Position numbers and translations under genes: made by a program
DNA from: Saprospiraceae bacterium
GTDB lineage: Bacteria; Bacteroidota; Bacteroidia; Chitinophagales; Saprospiraceae
Length of the DNA stretch: 46,389 nt
Assembly: GCA_027009605.1 (NCBI GenBank)
Contig: JALVCY010000056.1
Coordinates: forward strand, 1-46,389
Direction of reading: 5' to 3'
Shown: positions 28,901 to 38,267 of the stretch, in pieces
Numbering within the stretch: the stretch's first letter is position 1
How the letters are laid out: each line of letters starts with the position of its first letter
The notes under the pieces: model-generated
What the model saw: the letters and a program-made list of their open reading frames with translations, nothing else
What the model was told of the DNA's origin: nothing
Databases searched by the model: none

Positions 28901-29974
28901 TGGATACAATATAAAACCCGTCGAACGACAAACACCTTGCCCCTGCCCGGAGACATTTGCACTGACATGGTATTCGACGGAGCTACCGTTCATAACATAG
29001 CCATTAGATTGGCTCAAATCTAATGTAATACTTGAATTTCCTTCAACAGAAATCACTTGCACATCGGAAAAAGAGTTTAAGGTACATTCATCTAGGATAG
29101 TCCATGTCCTCAATATTTTAAATTCTTCTCCACAGCCCGCCAGCCATTGATCAGTATAACCTACCGAATATTCACAAGTTGCACTTCCTAAACCACTAGG
29201 ATAACCCGAGCCTGTGCTATTTAAAACCGCTTCACTTACCCCGGGATCCACATCAACATCATCTTGTCCATCATTTTCGTCAAGGTCAAAAATACCCGAA
29301 CTTAAGGCTTCGGCATTCAAAATGCTAGTATTAAAATTATACTGTTCAACAGTCCATACAATGTCTTTCGGAAAAACAACCGGTGCTCGTTCAATAGTAA
29401 TCAACTGAGTACAAGGTTCAGAAGCATTACCGTATCCATCATAAGCTTGCCAAGTGCGCGCTAAAACCAGCTGATTATCATCACAAATATTGTCATCTTG
29501 ATAGCTTTCGCCAATAAGTTGAATGGATGTAGTTGACGTACAATTATCCACTGCTGTTGGAGGGGCTACGTCAGTCAATTCGGCTTCACAAGAAACGGTC
29601 ACTGCGGCGTTATCACAATCAATTGCCGGACCCAACAAATCAATAAAATCCACACCACTAGCCGTGCAGTAATTATTATTTGTTGTGTTGGTTACTCTGA
29701 CCTGCCAGAGCCCTTCCAACATACTCACATCAGCAATATTGGTACCCATGGCTTGCCCAAAAGAATTAAAAATCTCAACGGAATAAATAGAATAATCGTC
29801 ATAATTCCCTTGTAAAACATCTTGAGGAGAAAGGACTGCTTGACAATTTTCATTAAAGGCAATCTGATGATTTTGCACACAATTCATTTGTGCGTAAGCA
29901 CCCAACGACCCAAAGAACATCAACAACAAAAAAACTGATGCCTTCATCTGTTTAGTAAATAAAAATTTTCTCAT
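25943..29974 (-). CDS. Large secreted HYR-like protein with degenerate dockerin-like repeat, cohesin-like domain and T9SS type A sorting domain
   Basis: Signal peptide; repeated 'P.aiCDQITKV..DDGSYDNCCIDHFEVKR' units; NGVEMDDAQILLNHVMGWQNLPNAYKVLAANVRNNNMINIPEVATI; C-term LFQNQPNPFVDVTSIGFKLSQAQNVKLTLFAQDGRVV...VKLNE. Confidence 0.85.
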   Translation of the reverse strand: MRKFLFTKQMKASVFLLLMFFGSLGAYAQMNCVQNHQIAFNENCQAVLSPQDVLQGNYDDYSIYSVEIFNSFGQAMGTNIADVSMLEGLWQVRVTNTTNNNYCTASGVDFIDLLGPAIDCDNAAVTVSCEAELTDVAPPTAVDNCTSTTSIQLIGESYQDDNICDDNQLVLARTWQAYDGYGNASEPCTQLITIERAPVVFPKDIVWTVEQYNFNTSILNAEALSSGIFDLDENDGQDDVDVDPGVSEAVLNSTGSGYPSGLGSATCEYSVGYTDQWLAGCGEEFKILRTWTILDECTLNSFSDVQVISVEGNSSITLDLSQSNGYVMNGSSVEYHVSANVSGQGQGVCRSTGFILYPSVVGGSSGVDLSTMKILTPVGELVNANSIGGFIPSPGIAIGTYPDGLLVQVSDECGNQTTLSIDLIVEDDIVPTAICDQITKVGLNGAQSIAPASVFDDGSYDNCCIDHFEVKRLNTSCPGSEDDLSFGPTISFCCEDIGQDVDVVMRVVDCYNNTNECQVVVEVEDLNPPNCFAPADVQVDCHQFDFSLTEYGEVVAVDNCGTVDSIIETVDWSQFNNACQSGQIVKSWSIWDESGNSSTCSQTIIVENSGVYTVKFPDDRTDNVTDTILPVYSGNCGVVSWSVHDEKFIPLGQCFGKIYRTFKIYNGCDFDLSYPPVIVSNPSGTLEGPTVEANTQNHGVFTYTQEIDIFDEAAPTASCNDVNVCTKGQSCAQDVSLSVFAKDDFVSNAAIGFAYYYELDMDDDGAYDMTVSSQDANAPAITKMIGANSVQANINLVQIPKGQHHIVWSLTDGCGHTSTCESYFTVEDCEAPTLTCKPLTSSLELQSGSPGYTVKATDLIASLSDNCSITGMEYAMTQNGQPVFGADPSLQLDCDNIGVTPMQVWARDAAGNASSCNTTITLDDANNVCNTTTVEGFVRLDNGVGIEKVLVEATPGNPDLDVFATKTDANGHYSFNLPKGSSYLLKLTKLNDTYQNGVEMDDAQILLNHVMGWQNLPNAYKVLAANVRNNNMINIPEVATIKALVLEKISGFSDVPIWDFADAGVAFPDMNNPFSIHYDGHLISLLSAPEQVDFIGLKYGDLNNTVNTLSKMASPTALQNRLDEKAFIQMEDIQLVAGEDYVVPVALSSKTPVTSYQFTLAFDPEMLEVLDVVGDPQKVEENFNLAQIDEGLLATADIGQVASNQPLFELHFKAKQSGLLSQIIRLSDEITKSKGFVMTQAELGLELEFLESDKTQSVVLFQNQPNPFVDVTSIGFKLSQAQNVKLTLFAQDGRVVEKREKYYPPGTHYELFHGRQFPERGVYFYRLETDDVTLVKKMVKLNE

Positions 29975-30263
29975 AATAATCTGATAGTTAGCAATTAGTT
30001 AGGCTCTTATCCAGTCCGAACTAATTTAATATTAAAAATATTGCAACTACCAAAATACAAATGACATGCCAACACACCAGTTAGCAAACTTAACAATACC
30101 CCCACGTCAACAAACAATAATCTTACGTAAAAACAGACATAAAACAAGCTTATTCTTACTTACAAACTCATTGACCACTAACCATTTACACCCTCTAAAC
30201 TAAAAATCAAACAGGTATAAAACCGGCATCTTGTCACACCGAAATATAGAGACTTACGGACAT

Positions 30264-30297
30264 AAAAAAGCCCCCCTTCAGTTACCTGAAGAGAGGC
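30264..30297 (-). terminator. Rho-independent-like terminator of the 30356 gene
   Basis: Minus strand GCCTCTCTTCAG-GTAA-CTGAAGGGGGGC-TTTTTT. Confidence 0.8.
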
Positions 30298-30355
30298 CAT
30301 CCCAAAAACCGATTTCATTATAAATCTTGAAAACGGGTTTTAGTATCAGGAGTGA

Positions 30356-33300
30356 TTATTCCATGATAATCATCTTTCTGATTGCAGAGTTAGAAGCAGT
30401 TTCTAACTTGTAGTAAAGAACTCCAACAGCATTCAAATCGCTCTTCGCAATAGATACAGTGCTCATACCTTTAGCATAATCACCTTTAACTGTCTTCAAT
30501 GTTCTACCACTAGCATCATAAACTGTCAATGTAGCAGAAGTAGCTTCAGGCAAGTAGAACTTAATGTCAGTGCTATTGCTGAATGGGTTAGGCTCGTTTT
30601 GGAACAATGTGAATTGGTCCACAACTTTTCCATCAAACGCTAACTTAACCTCTTGCTTCAATTCATCAGTATCAAATGCCATTGCACCAGTAATATGACC
30701 ATCAATGCTCAATACTTCACTCAAACGAACATCTTCTGTAGCACGCAATGTAACAGTAAAGACATCTCCACTGTGTGCGTTACCATTCCAACTTGTAGTC
30801 AATGCATCATTGTGTAATGCGAAGTTGTTGTCAAAAGAAACATCTTTTCCTGTAACATCAACAAACTCAAGAGAACCGATATTCAAAGTGAACTGATATG
30901 CAGCGATATCACTTCTATTAGCGTGTAAAGTAACTTGTACTTCTTCACCGGCATTAATCATTCTGTCAGTAGTATTCAATACAAACTCACCATAAGTACG
31001 ATCATCAACAGATGCGTAAGCATTAGGTGTAGCGTCACCAGTTACATCACCCATCTTCACTCCGATGAAGTCAGCATTAGTAACACCAGGTTGTGTCAAA
31101 TTAGCTACGTCAATGATTTCAGGACAAGTACCTGCATTCGCATCACAAGAAGCTTCATAGAACTTCCAAGAAGGAACGTTAGGGAAAGAAGTAATCTTAC
31201 CTAATGTCAAGCTACGAATGATAACCAAATCTTGTACATCCACAGTACCACTGTTATTCACGTCAGCAGCAAGCTTTTGATAAGGAGAAGTAAACTCATT
31301 ACCTAAGATAGCTTGATAAATGCGCAACAAGTCAAGTACATTAACACCATTAGCATCATTACCATCCTTCGCAGGAGTAATTGTGTAATTGCCATTCAAT
31401 GGAAGACCGGTGAAAGCATACTCACCGGATGCAGGTGTAGTAATAGCAGCAGCAGGTACACTTCCACTTGCATCAGCAACAGATACAGTAGCATTTTGGA
31501 CACCGGCATCAGCAGATGTAGTCAAAGCACCGGAAATTGGAGCACCCGGAGTACAAACAAACGCGTTATCTTCAATAACAACATAAGTAGTCGTGAAGTC
31601 CCAGTTACCTGCGTTATCACCAACCCAAATCTCAACGTTATTAGTACCCAAGTCAGCACATGTGTAAGTTACACTTGTAGTAGAAGGTACACCGGTACCT
31701 TGTCCAACCTTACGGATACGAATCTTCAACTCATTATCAGGAGTACAGTTATCACCAACTGAAGGATCCCATCCACATACATTTGGAGCAGCCAAACCAC
31801 AGTTAGCAGGATCTCCAGGCCAGATAGTAACCATACCATTTGCAACGTTCATCAAGTTAACAGCAATACCATTATCCACTAAGATAGTAGGCTTCTTACA
31901 GTCCTTAACAGTAAATAGATATTCACAAACTGAAGTATTACCACAGTTATCAGTCACTCTCCACTTGATCTTATGAGTTCCGTAAGGAGTACCGTTCATG
32001 TGAATACTTGCAGCAGCATTAGTTCCATCTTTAGAAACTGAAATATCAAAAGCACCAAGGTCATCATCATTCATAACATCCTCCATGGTTCCATCACCAT
32101 CCATATCTCTGTAAAGAGTATAAGAGAAGGTTAGATTATCCTTAGAACAATCATCAGTAGCAGTAGCAGTCAAATCAACAATACCAGAACAGTTAGTTGA
32201 GTAATCACATACTTCAACAGGAGATGCAGGACACTCAATAGTTGGTGCATCATTATCAAACGCAGTGATAATCTGAGTATATGTGAAGTAACCGTGGTTG
32301 GTTGGATTTGCTTGGACTGTAGGCCCAGCAGCTGTATAAGATGGATTATTCACCGCTACAGGAGTATAGCTTAGGTCAAAATCACACCAGTCATAAATTG
32401 TCCAGTGACGTAAAATACCGTAACAAGCTCCAGGAGTCGGATTGTAAACCATGTTTTCATCAGTATAACTATATCCGGCCAATTCACAATCTTTGTCAAT
32501 GAATGTTGGATACAAAGTATCGAACAATGCATTACAAGCAGAGCTCTCTTGGTCATTAGGGAACTTAACTTTGAAGTTCTCAACATAGTTTACAGTAATC
32601 TTCTGAGTACAAGTCTTAGTTTGTCCTGCACCGTCAGTTACTGTCCAAGTACGTCTAATTGGGTGATTAATACCAGTCGTATTAGTAGCATTACACTGAT
32701 CTACGCTGCCGGAAATAACCGGACCGGTAATAGTATAAGAACAGTTATCAGCACCAGTCGCTGTACCATAAGGCCAGAATGTTGGGTCAAACTCATTACA
32801 GTCAACTACAACATCAGCAGGAGCAAAACACTGTGGTCCTTGCTTATCTTCAACTAATACATCAACCATACACTCACCATAGTTACCATATACGTCATAA
32901 GCACGTACCACAACAGTGTGTGTGTTATTAGTGCCTGTTGTGATATCATCACAGCAGAAAGTAACATATTCACCTTGGTCATATACATCGTCAAATGTAG
33001 TATTACCATTGATACCACAATTATCAGTCATTCTTCTGATTTCGAAGTGGTCAATTCCACAGTTATCATAAGAACCATCATCAGGTACACCGGCAGGAAG
33101 TTGTGCAAGACCATTACTAGTCAAAGAAACCTTAGTGATTTGATCACACAACATTACAGGAGGTATATCATCCTTAATGATTAAAGTGATTTTCACTTCT
33201 TTAATGTTTCCACAATTGTCAACAATCTTATAAGTCAAACCATCAGTGTAAACACCAACTGTCAAACCAGGAGCAGGAATAAATCCACCATTAGCAGTCA

Positions 33301-36175
33301 AATTAGTCACAGGACCAACTGGAGTAATGATAGACAAAGTACTCATGTCAACACCAGAACAATTGTCAGCAAAAGCAGGTGTAGGAATGTACTCAGTAGA
33401 AGTACAAGCTACAGGATGATTTGCGTAATTATTCGCACTCAAAGTCAAAGTGATGTCACCAGCTGCATTAGTTTCAAAAGCACCCAAGTTAGTAAAGTCC
33501 ATAGTTGGAGCTTCAATATCATCAACCAAGATAATTTGGTCATGAGTCTGAACGGTATTCTGACATAGATTGATAACAGTCCAAGTTCTTAGAATCTTGA
33601 ATGTACCAGGTCCACAGTGATTAAACTGTTGATCAGTGTGCTCTACATTGTACTTACAGTATGTACCCTGCCATCCGGTAGGAATACCAGAACCAGTGTT
33701 ACTCAATACGTAATTGCCAGTAGCAGGATTCACATCAATATCATTTTGATTATCGGCTGTATCCCAATCAGATATAGCTCCATTAAGCTCAGTAGCCTCA
33801 ATAATATTATTGTGTGCAGCATACTGGTCACAAGTCCAAGTAATATCACTTGGGAACTCAACTTGAGGCTGAGTAATGGTGATAGTTTGTGTACAAGGAG
33901 CAGACTGCATACCATTGTGATCTACTGCAATCCAAGTTCTTTCTAGAACCATCTTGCCATCATCACACATAGCATCATCAGTGTAAGTTTCAGAAATCAT
34001 TTGCTCAGAAGGATTAGGATCACAGTTGTCTGTTCCTACCGGATTAGGCTGTGCATCCAAATCAATAGTACAATCTACATCAATAGTAGAAGACGTGTAC
34101 ATAACAGGGCTAGAAATGGTAATTTCATATCCACCGGTTGCATTAAATGTAGTGTTAGTAGCGACTAAAGTATAAGTACCTGCTGCCAAAGTAACAGTCA
34201 TCTCAGAAGTCAATCCAGGACCACCATCATCATCACCATCTACATAGTTTCCACAATCCGTTGGATTAAAAGCACCGGAGAACAAAGCAAACAATGGATC
34301 ATTAGCGAATCCACTCAATGCTGGGAAAGTCATATTGAAAGTGTAAGACCCAGGAGTCGTCACATCAAATGTGTAAGTGTCATAAGGTTGGTTAGTACCT
34401 AACCAAGTACCATTATTACCCGCACCGGCATCAATCCAACAAGCTTGACCTGAAGGAGAGAAAGTGTTATCCGTAGCAGGATCTAAAGAACCATTAAAAC
34501 CTTTTACAGGTAGTGTCAAATCACAAGAAATCGTTGGTGCCATCTTATCAGCAAATGTGATGCCTTGTGCCCAACAACTATTACTTGGAGAAACACTTGT
34601 ATCTGTAACCATCACTGTCCATGTAGAACCAGTCATACTACCATCAGCAACATTACCTAAAGGTGTTCCTGTGTTAGATAAAATGTTTACAACATAATTA
34701 TCAAAACAAGAATAGTTATCACCTTGTAAGATATCAGCAGCAGTCAATGTAGCAGAACAATTCTCATCCAAAGTAATTTGGTGATTCTGTACACAATTCA
34801 ATTGGTTGATAAAACCAGGATTAGGATTAACGATAACTGGGAAAGTACAACTTTCAGCTGTTGTTCCGTTTGGCGCTATCAAATCATAACCGGCAGTATA
34901 AGTACCTTCCGCTAACTCATCACCCAATGCAGGCGTACCTGGTTGTGCAACGATAGAGTAAGTATTTACTTGATCTGGAGCCTGTAATACCATATTCGTG
35001 ATATCAACAGAACCGGCACCAAACAAGCCATCTTGAGTATAAATCATAAAGCTAAACAAATCACCGGCTTGTACTTGAACGGAAGCAGTACCAGTCTGTG
35101 CACCAACACCATCTTGTGTCAACTGTGTAATTCCACCTTGGATTGCTCCTAAAGTTAGGAAAGTATTAGACGCATCAAAGAAGTATCCAAATGGATCCCA
35201 AGTAGCACTAATATCGTCGGTAGTATAAGACCAATCAAAAGTAAGCGTACCATCAAATGGAATTACATACTCTGCATAAGTAGCAAATAATAATGCAGGG
35301 TCACAAGTTGCAGCCAAATCAATAGATGACATAGTCAATGTAGCTGGGTTTCCAGAAAAATCGACACAATTTGTATTCGCTGTTGTAGCATTAGCTTCTG
35401 CAAAAGGACCGGTAAAGTCAGCAGCAGATGGACCAGGAACTACAGTTGGAGGGCAAGAGCCGACCATATTCACTGTAAAATCAGCCAATACATTACACTC
35501 ACCTGAACCCAATGTATAATTCACAGAAGGAGGACAAGACAAGTTACATGTAGGCCCGCCTGGAGCAGCAGGTGTGTTGGCATTCACCACTACATTATCA
35601 ACAACAACACCCCAAGACCAAGAGCCTCCTGTATCATCGTGTACAAAACGAACTTGGAAATCTGCATTGGTATAAGCAGAAATATCCAAATCCAAATTCC
35701 CGTGCTCATCAGCAGTTGCTGTATAAAGCGCATTCCATGCCGCACCATCGTAGGCTTCCACTCTAAATTCAGAAGATAAGGAGTTAAAGTCATACTGAAG
35801 GGTCAAATTAATACCACCAGCACTCAAATCCATTACAGGAGTGGTAATGATTCCTTGACCATCAAATCCACTAGTAGCGTTGTCGTCATTAATTACGGCA
35901 GCTCCGGTTGTAAAGTCAGTCTCATCTCCATCCATAAAAAACCCGACATAAGTGCCAGGAGCCTGCATATCACAAGAGAAACTAAACAAAGCTGCAGCAT
36001 CACATGCACCGATACCGTCATTACCGACGCCATCACTAGGATCAGTTTCTACCGTGGAAACAGTCCAACCGGCAGGTAGTGCAAAACCATCAAAGCTCTC
36101 ATTAAGAACTTCAACTTGTCCAAAGAGCGCACTCGTGGACACGGCCAAAATGAAAAATAATAATATTCTTTTCAT
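30356..36175 (-). CDS. Giant secreted HYR-like protein with canonical dockerin type I-like duplicated loops, cohesin-like domain and T9SS type A sorting domain
   Basis: Signal peptide; MAM-like N-terminus; DGNDANGVNVLDLLRIYQAILG and DVNNSGTVDVQDLVIIRSLTLG; C-term TLFQNEPNPFSNSTDIKFYLPEATSATLTVYDASGRTL...IIME. Confidence 0.88.
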   Translation of the reverse strand: MKRILLFFILAVSTSALFGQVEVLNESFDGFALPAGWTVSTVETDPSDGVGNDGIGACDAAALFSFSCDMQAPGTYVGFFMDGDETDFTTGAAVINDDNATSGFDGQGIITTPVMDLSAGGINLTLQYDFNSLSSEFRVEAYDGAAWNALYTATADEHGNLDLDISAYTNADFQVRFVHDDTGGSWSWGVVVDNVVVNANTPAAPGGPTCNLSCPPSVNYTLGSGECNVLADFTVNMVGSCPPTVVPGPSAADFTGPFAEANATTANTNCVDFSGNPATLTMSSIDLAATCDPALLFATYAEYVIPFDGTLTFDWSYTTDDISATWDPFGYFFDASNTFLTLGAIQGGITQLTQDGVGAQTGTASVQVQAGDLFSFMIYTQDGLFGAGSVDITNMVLQAPDQVNTYSIVAQPGTPALGDELAEGTYTAGYDLIAPNGTTAESCTFPVIVNPNPGFINQLNCVQNHQITLDENCSATLTAADILQGDNYSCFDNYVVNILSNTGTPLGNVADGSMTGSTWTVMVTDTSVSPSNSCWAQGITFADKMAPTISCDLTLPVKGFNGSLDPATDNTFSPSGQACWIDAGAGNNGTWLGTNQPYDTYTFDVTTPGSYTFNMTFPALSGFANDPLFALFSGAFNPTDCGNYVDGDDDGGPGLTSEMTVTLAAGTYTLVATNTTFNATGGYEITISSPVMYTSSTIDVDCTIDLDAQPNPVGTDNCDPNPSEQMISETYTDDAMCDDGKMVLERTWIAVDHNGMQSAPCTQTITITQPQVEFPSDITWTCDQYAAHNNIIEATELNGAISDWDTADNQNDIDVNPATGNYVLSNTGSGIPTGWQGTYCKYNVEHTDQQFNHCGPGTFKILRTWTVINLCQNTVQTHDQIILVDDIEAPTMDFTNLGAFETNAAGDITLTLSANNYANHPVACTSTEYIPTPAFADNCSGVDMSTLSIITPVGPVTNLTANGGFIPAPGLTVGVYTDGLTYKIVDNCGNIKEVKITLIIKDDIPPVMLCDQITKVSLTSNGLAQLPAGVPDDGSYDNCGIDHFEIRRMTDNCGINGNTTFDDVYDQGEYVTFCCDDITTGTNNTHTVVVRAYDVYGNYGECMVDVLVEDKQGPQCFAPADVVVDCNEFDPTFWPYGTATGADNCSYTITGPVISGSVDQCNATNTTGINHPIRRTWTVTDGAGQTKTCTQKITVNYVENFKVKFPNDQESSACNALFDTLYPTFIDKDCELAGYSYTDENMVYNPTPGACYGILRHWTIYDWCDFDLSYTPVAVNNPSYTAAGPTVQANPTNHGYFTYTQIITAFDNDAPTIECPASPVEVCDYSTNCSGIVDLTATATDDCSKDNLTFSYTLYRDMDGDGTMEDVMNDDDLGAFDISVSKDGTNAAASIHMNGTPYGTHKIKWRVTDNCGNTSVCEYLFTVKDCKKPTILVDNGIAVNLMNVANGMVTIWPGDPANCGLAAPNVCGWDPSVGDNCTPDNELKIRIRKVGQGTGVPSTTSVTYTCADLGTNNVEIWVGDNAGNWDFTTTYVVIEDNAFVCTPGAPISGALTTSADAGVQNATVSVADASGSVPAAAITTPASGEYAFTGLPLNGNYTITPAKDGNDANGVNVLDLLRIYQAILGNEFTSPYQKLAADVNNSGTVDVQDLVIIRSLTLGKITSFPNVPSWKFYEASCDANAGTCPEIIDVANLTQPGVTNADFIGVKMGDVTGDATPNAYASVDDRTYGEFVLNTTDRMINAGEEVQVTLHANRSDIAAYQFTLNIGSLEFVDVTGKDVSFDNNFALHNDALTTSWNGNAHSGDVFTVTLRATEDVRLSEVLSIDGHITGAMAFDTDELKQEVKLAFDGKVVDQFTLFQNEPNPFSNSTDIKFYLPEATSATLTVYDASGRTLKTVKGDYAKGMSTVSIAKSDLNAVGVLYYKLETASNSAIRKMIIME

Positions 36176-36204
36176 AGGATTAAAAATTTTTGCGTTAGAA
36201 AATC

Positions 36205-36588
36205 TTACAAGCTGTTAAGCAGAGTAAGTAAATCGGCCTTAGCTTGATCTGCATAAGCAGATGGTCTGGTGCCATTTTCTGTGAACAAATTGTACGTCTT
36301 TTCCACACCTTGAGTAATGCCGTACTTTTGTACGTAATCAGTCGCAATTGTGTAAAAGCGATACTTTACAGCAGCTTTGATTTCAGTCTGCGCAGTCGGA
36401 GCCGTTAAGCTATTGGCCGCTTGCTGACTCAAATCTTGCTTGAGCGTAGTAATTTCTTGCTCCATGGCTACTTCAATTGCTTTTTGTGATTGTGCAAACG
36501 TCGTGTTCGCAACAAGCAAAAAAGCAACAAAAGAGAAGCCCAAAACAAGCGTCTTCACTACACTAGATCTAAAGAAGTTTTTCTTCAT
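36205..36588 (-). CDS. Small secreted protein of unknown function
   Basis: MKKNFFRSSVVKTLVLGFSFVAFLLVANTTFAQ signal peptide, ~94-aa polar mature region; 29-bp gap to the 30356..36175 gene. Confidence 0.7.
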   Translation of the reverse strand: MKKNFFRSSVVKTLVLGFSFVAFLLVANTTFAQSQKAIEVAMEQEITTLKQDLSQQAANSLTAPTAQTEIKAAVKYRFYTIATDYVQKYGITQGVEKTYNLFTENGTRPSAYADQAKADLLTLLNSL

Positions 36589-36653
36589 GAGATAAAGTTT
36601 TTGTTGGTTAAAAAAAATGATTAAAAAATTTCTTATGACAGATAACAAGCCAT

Positions 36654-36698
36654 AAAAAAAGCTTTTAGGCGTGCCACCGGGCATACCTAAAAGCTTTT
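36654..36698 (-). terminator. Terminator/attenuator-like hairpin in the leader of the 36205..36588 gene
   Basis: AAAAGCTTTTAGG(TA/CG)TGCC ~19-bp inverted repeat followed on the minus strand by a T run. Confidence 0.75.
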
Positions 36699-36982
36699 CC
36701 GCAAAATCATTGCTAATTGAATTGTTCACGTTCAATGGTTTGTTATTTGTTGTTTCTTTGTTTTACTTAAAAAAGTAAAAGCTCAATGCGATTTAATAGC
36801 CTTCAATCCAAGAAAAAAGGCACTTACGACTATTCCAACTAACTCTGTATCAAGTACTTAGCACAACTTACATGTTCAGGGCTCGTGTACTAAGCAACAT
36901 CAACTAAATTGGACTAGTTGTTTTTCATTCGGGATTAAGTCAAAATAACTGAATAAATAAATAGTCAGCCACTCTGTTAAGG

Positions 36983-37031
36983 CAAAGATAACGGGGATTT
37001 AGTCAATTCAAATACACCATTTAGGGTATTT
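36983..37031 (-). promoter_or_regulatory. Promoter (TATCTTTG) with palindromic operator-like motif 19 nt upstream
   Basis: + strand CAAAGATA (36983-36990), N19, AAATACACCATTTAGGGTATTT (37010-37031). Confidence 0.6.
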
Positions 37032-37140
37032 TTGGTTTAATTTTCGCCATAATATATCCTATTTTTTTCTTCAAAATGACATCATAAAAGCTTCATTTTC
37101 CATGTCCACTTATTCAAAAAAAGCCCCTACCTTATCCAAC

Positions 37141-37177
37141 AAAAAGGATGAATTCTTGATACCAAGAATTCATCCTT
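37141..37177 (-). terminator. Terminator downstream of the porP/sprF-like gene
   Basis: Perfect 15-bp stem AAGGATGAATTCTTG / CAAGAATTCATCCTT; T run on the minus strand. Confidence 0.8.
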
Positions 37178-37253
37178 CTAAGAATTGCTCATTTCGACCA
37201 TATACAGCTACTCAGCATAGCTTTTCTAGGCAAAAAAGCTCATTTTACCTACC

Positions 37254-38186
37254 CTAAAAATTTTCATTAGCCGTATCATCAGCATTCAAAGCATTATTCA
37301 GGTTGAATTTAAGGCTTATTTCATGACCGCCTCCGGAATAATCCTGTAATTTCCGGAACGAGTAGTTATAGGAGTACATCAAAGTACCAAATCCCCAACG
37401 GACACCTGCTAATAGCCCCCCCCGACTAGATTCTCCGGCACGATAAGAGATTCCGCCAAATGCTTTCTTTTCTAGTATGGAAGCTAACAGGTTAAAATCA
37501 ACTTGAATGGGAACCGTCCTGTAATTTCTCAACATGACAGATGGCTCCAACACAATGCCATAGTCTGACATATCATGTTTAAAACCTAAATTCAAAGTAT
37601 AATTCTGAAAAGCTTTCGCTGCTTCCTTCCCTGCTACAACGTTATTATCCAGCCGAGCCCGAATCATATTAGGCAAGGTAAATCCGAAGTACAATCCGGA
37701 TTTACTCTCCGCATAGACCCCAAAAGAGACATCGAACAACTTCAAGCCATTTAAGGCATCCTGCAAGACCTCATCATTCGGTAGAGTCAAAGCATCCGAA
37801 GCGACAGAGCTTTCAATCTTTTCACTTTGAAACTCTCCGGACAAGCCTACGCCCACTTTAAACTCCTTAACCGGAACTAGGTAGGCATAATTGAGCTGAA
37901 ATTTATTTATCCGCAAGGAAGCTACTTTTTCTGTAAAGACTTGCGCCCCTAAACCGGAACGGCTATTGAGTGGTCCGTTATAACTTACTGAGAAATCTTT
38001 TGGAGCCCCCGGAAACCCTGTCCAATTATTTTTAAAATTCAACAATAGCTGATGCTCTCCAAAGCCGGTATAACCGGGATTGACCAAAATGGGATAAGCA
38101 TAATAATGGGAGAAGGTGGCACTTTCTTGAGCTTTTGACACTATAACCGAAAGTAATATGATTAAAAAAGTAAAAAACTGTTTCAT
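37254..38186 (-). CDS. PorP/SprF family type IX secretion membrane protein
   Basis: ESATFSHYYAYPILVNPGYTGFGEHQLLLNFKNNWTGFPGAPKDFSVSYNGPL; outer-membrane-barrel-like; directly downstream of the CHU_C protein. Confidence 0.92.
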   Translation of the reverse strand: MKQFFTFLIILLSVIVSKAQESATFSHYYAYPILVNPGYTGFGEHQLLLNFKNNWTGFPGAPKDFSVSYNGPLNSRSGLGAQVFTEKVASLRINKFQLNYAYLVPVKEFKVGVGLSGEFQSEKIESSVASDALTLPNDEVLQDALNGLKLFDVSFGVYAESKSGLYFGFTLPNMIRARLDNNVVAGKEAAKAFQNYTLNLGFKHDMSDYGIVLEPSVMLRNYRTVPIQVDFNLLASILEKKAFGGISYRAGESSRGGLLAGVRWGFGTLMYSYNYSFRKLQDYSGGGHEISLKFNLNNALNADDTANENF

Positions 38187-38230
38187 CGTTTTTCTTTATT
38201 TTTAGTTTTCAGGAATGAAAATTATTTTTA

Positions 38231-38253
38231 GCCACCCACATAACGTGGGTGGC
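38231..38253 (-). terminator. Intergenic hairpin between the CHU_C adhesin and porP/sprF
   Basis: GCCACCCAC-ataac-GTGGGTGGC perfect 9-bp stem; weak T tract, so may not terminate fully. Confidence 0.5.
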
Positions 38254-38267
38254 ATAAACAATTATTT

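Noticed and set aside
30705-34697. Numerous + strand ORFs of 60-150 aa opposite the giant surface-protein genes
   Set aside because: Shadow ORFs antisense to clearly coding minus-strand frames, Ser/Thr/Ile-rich with no independent signals.
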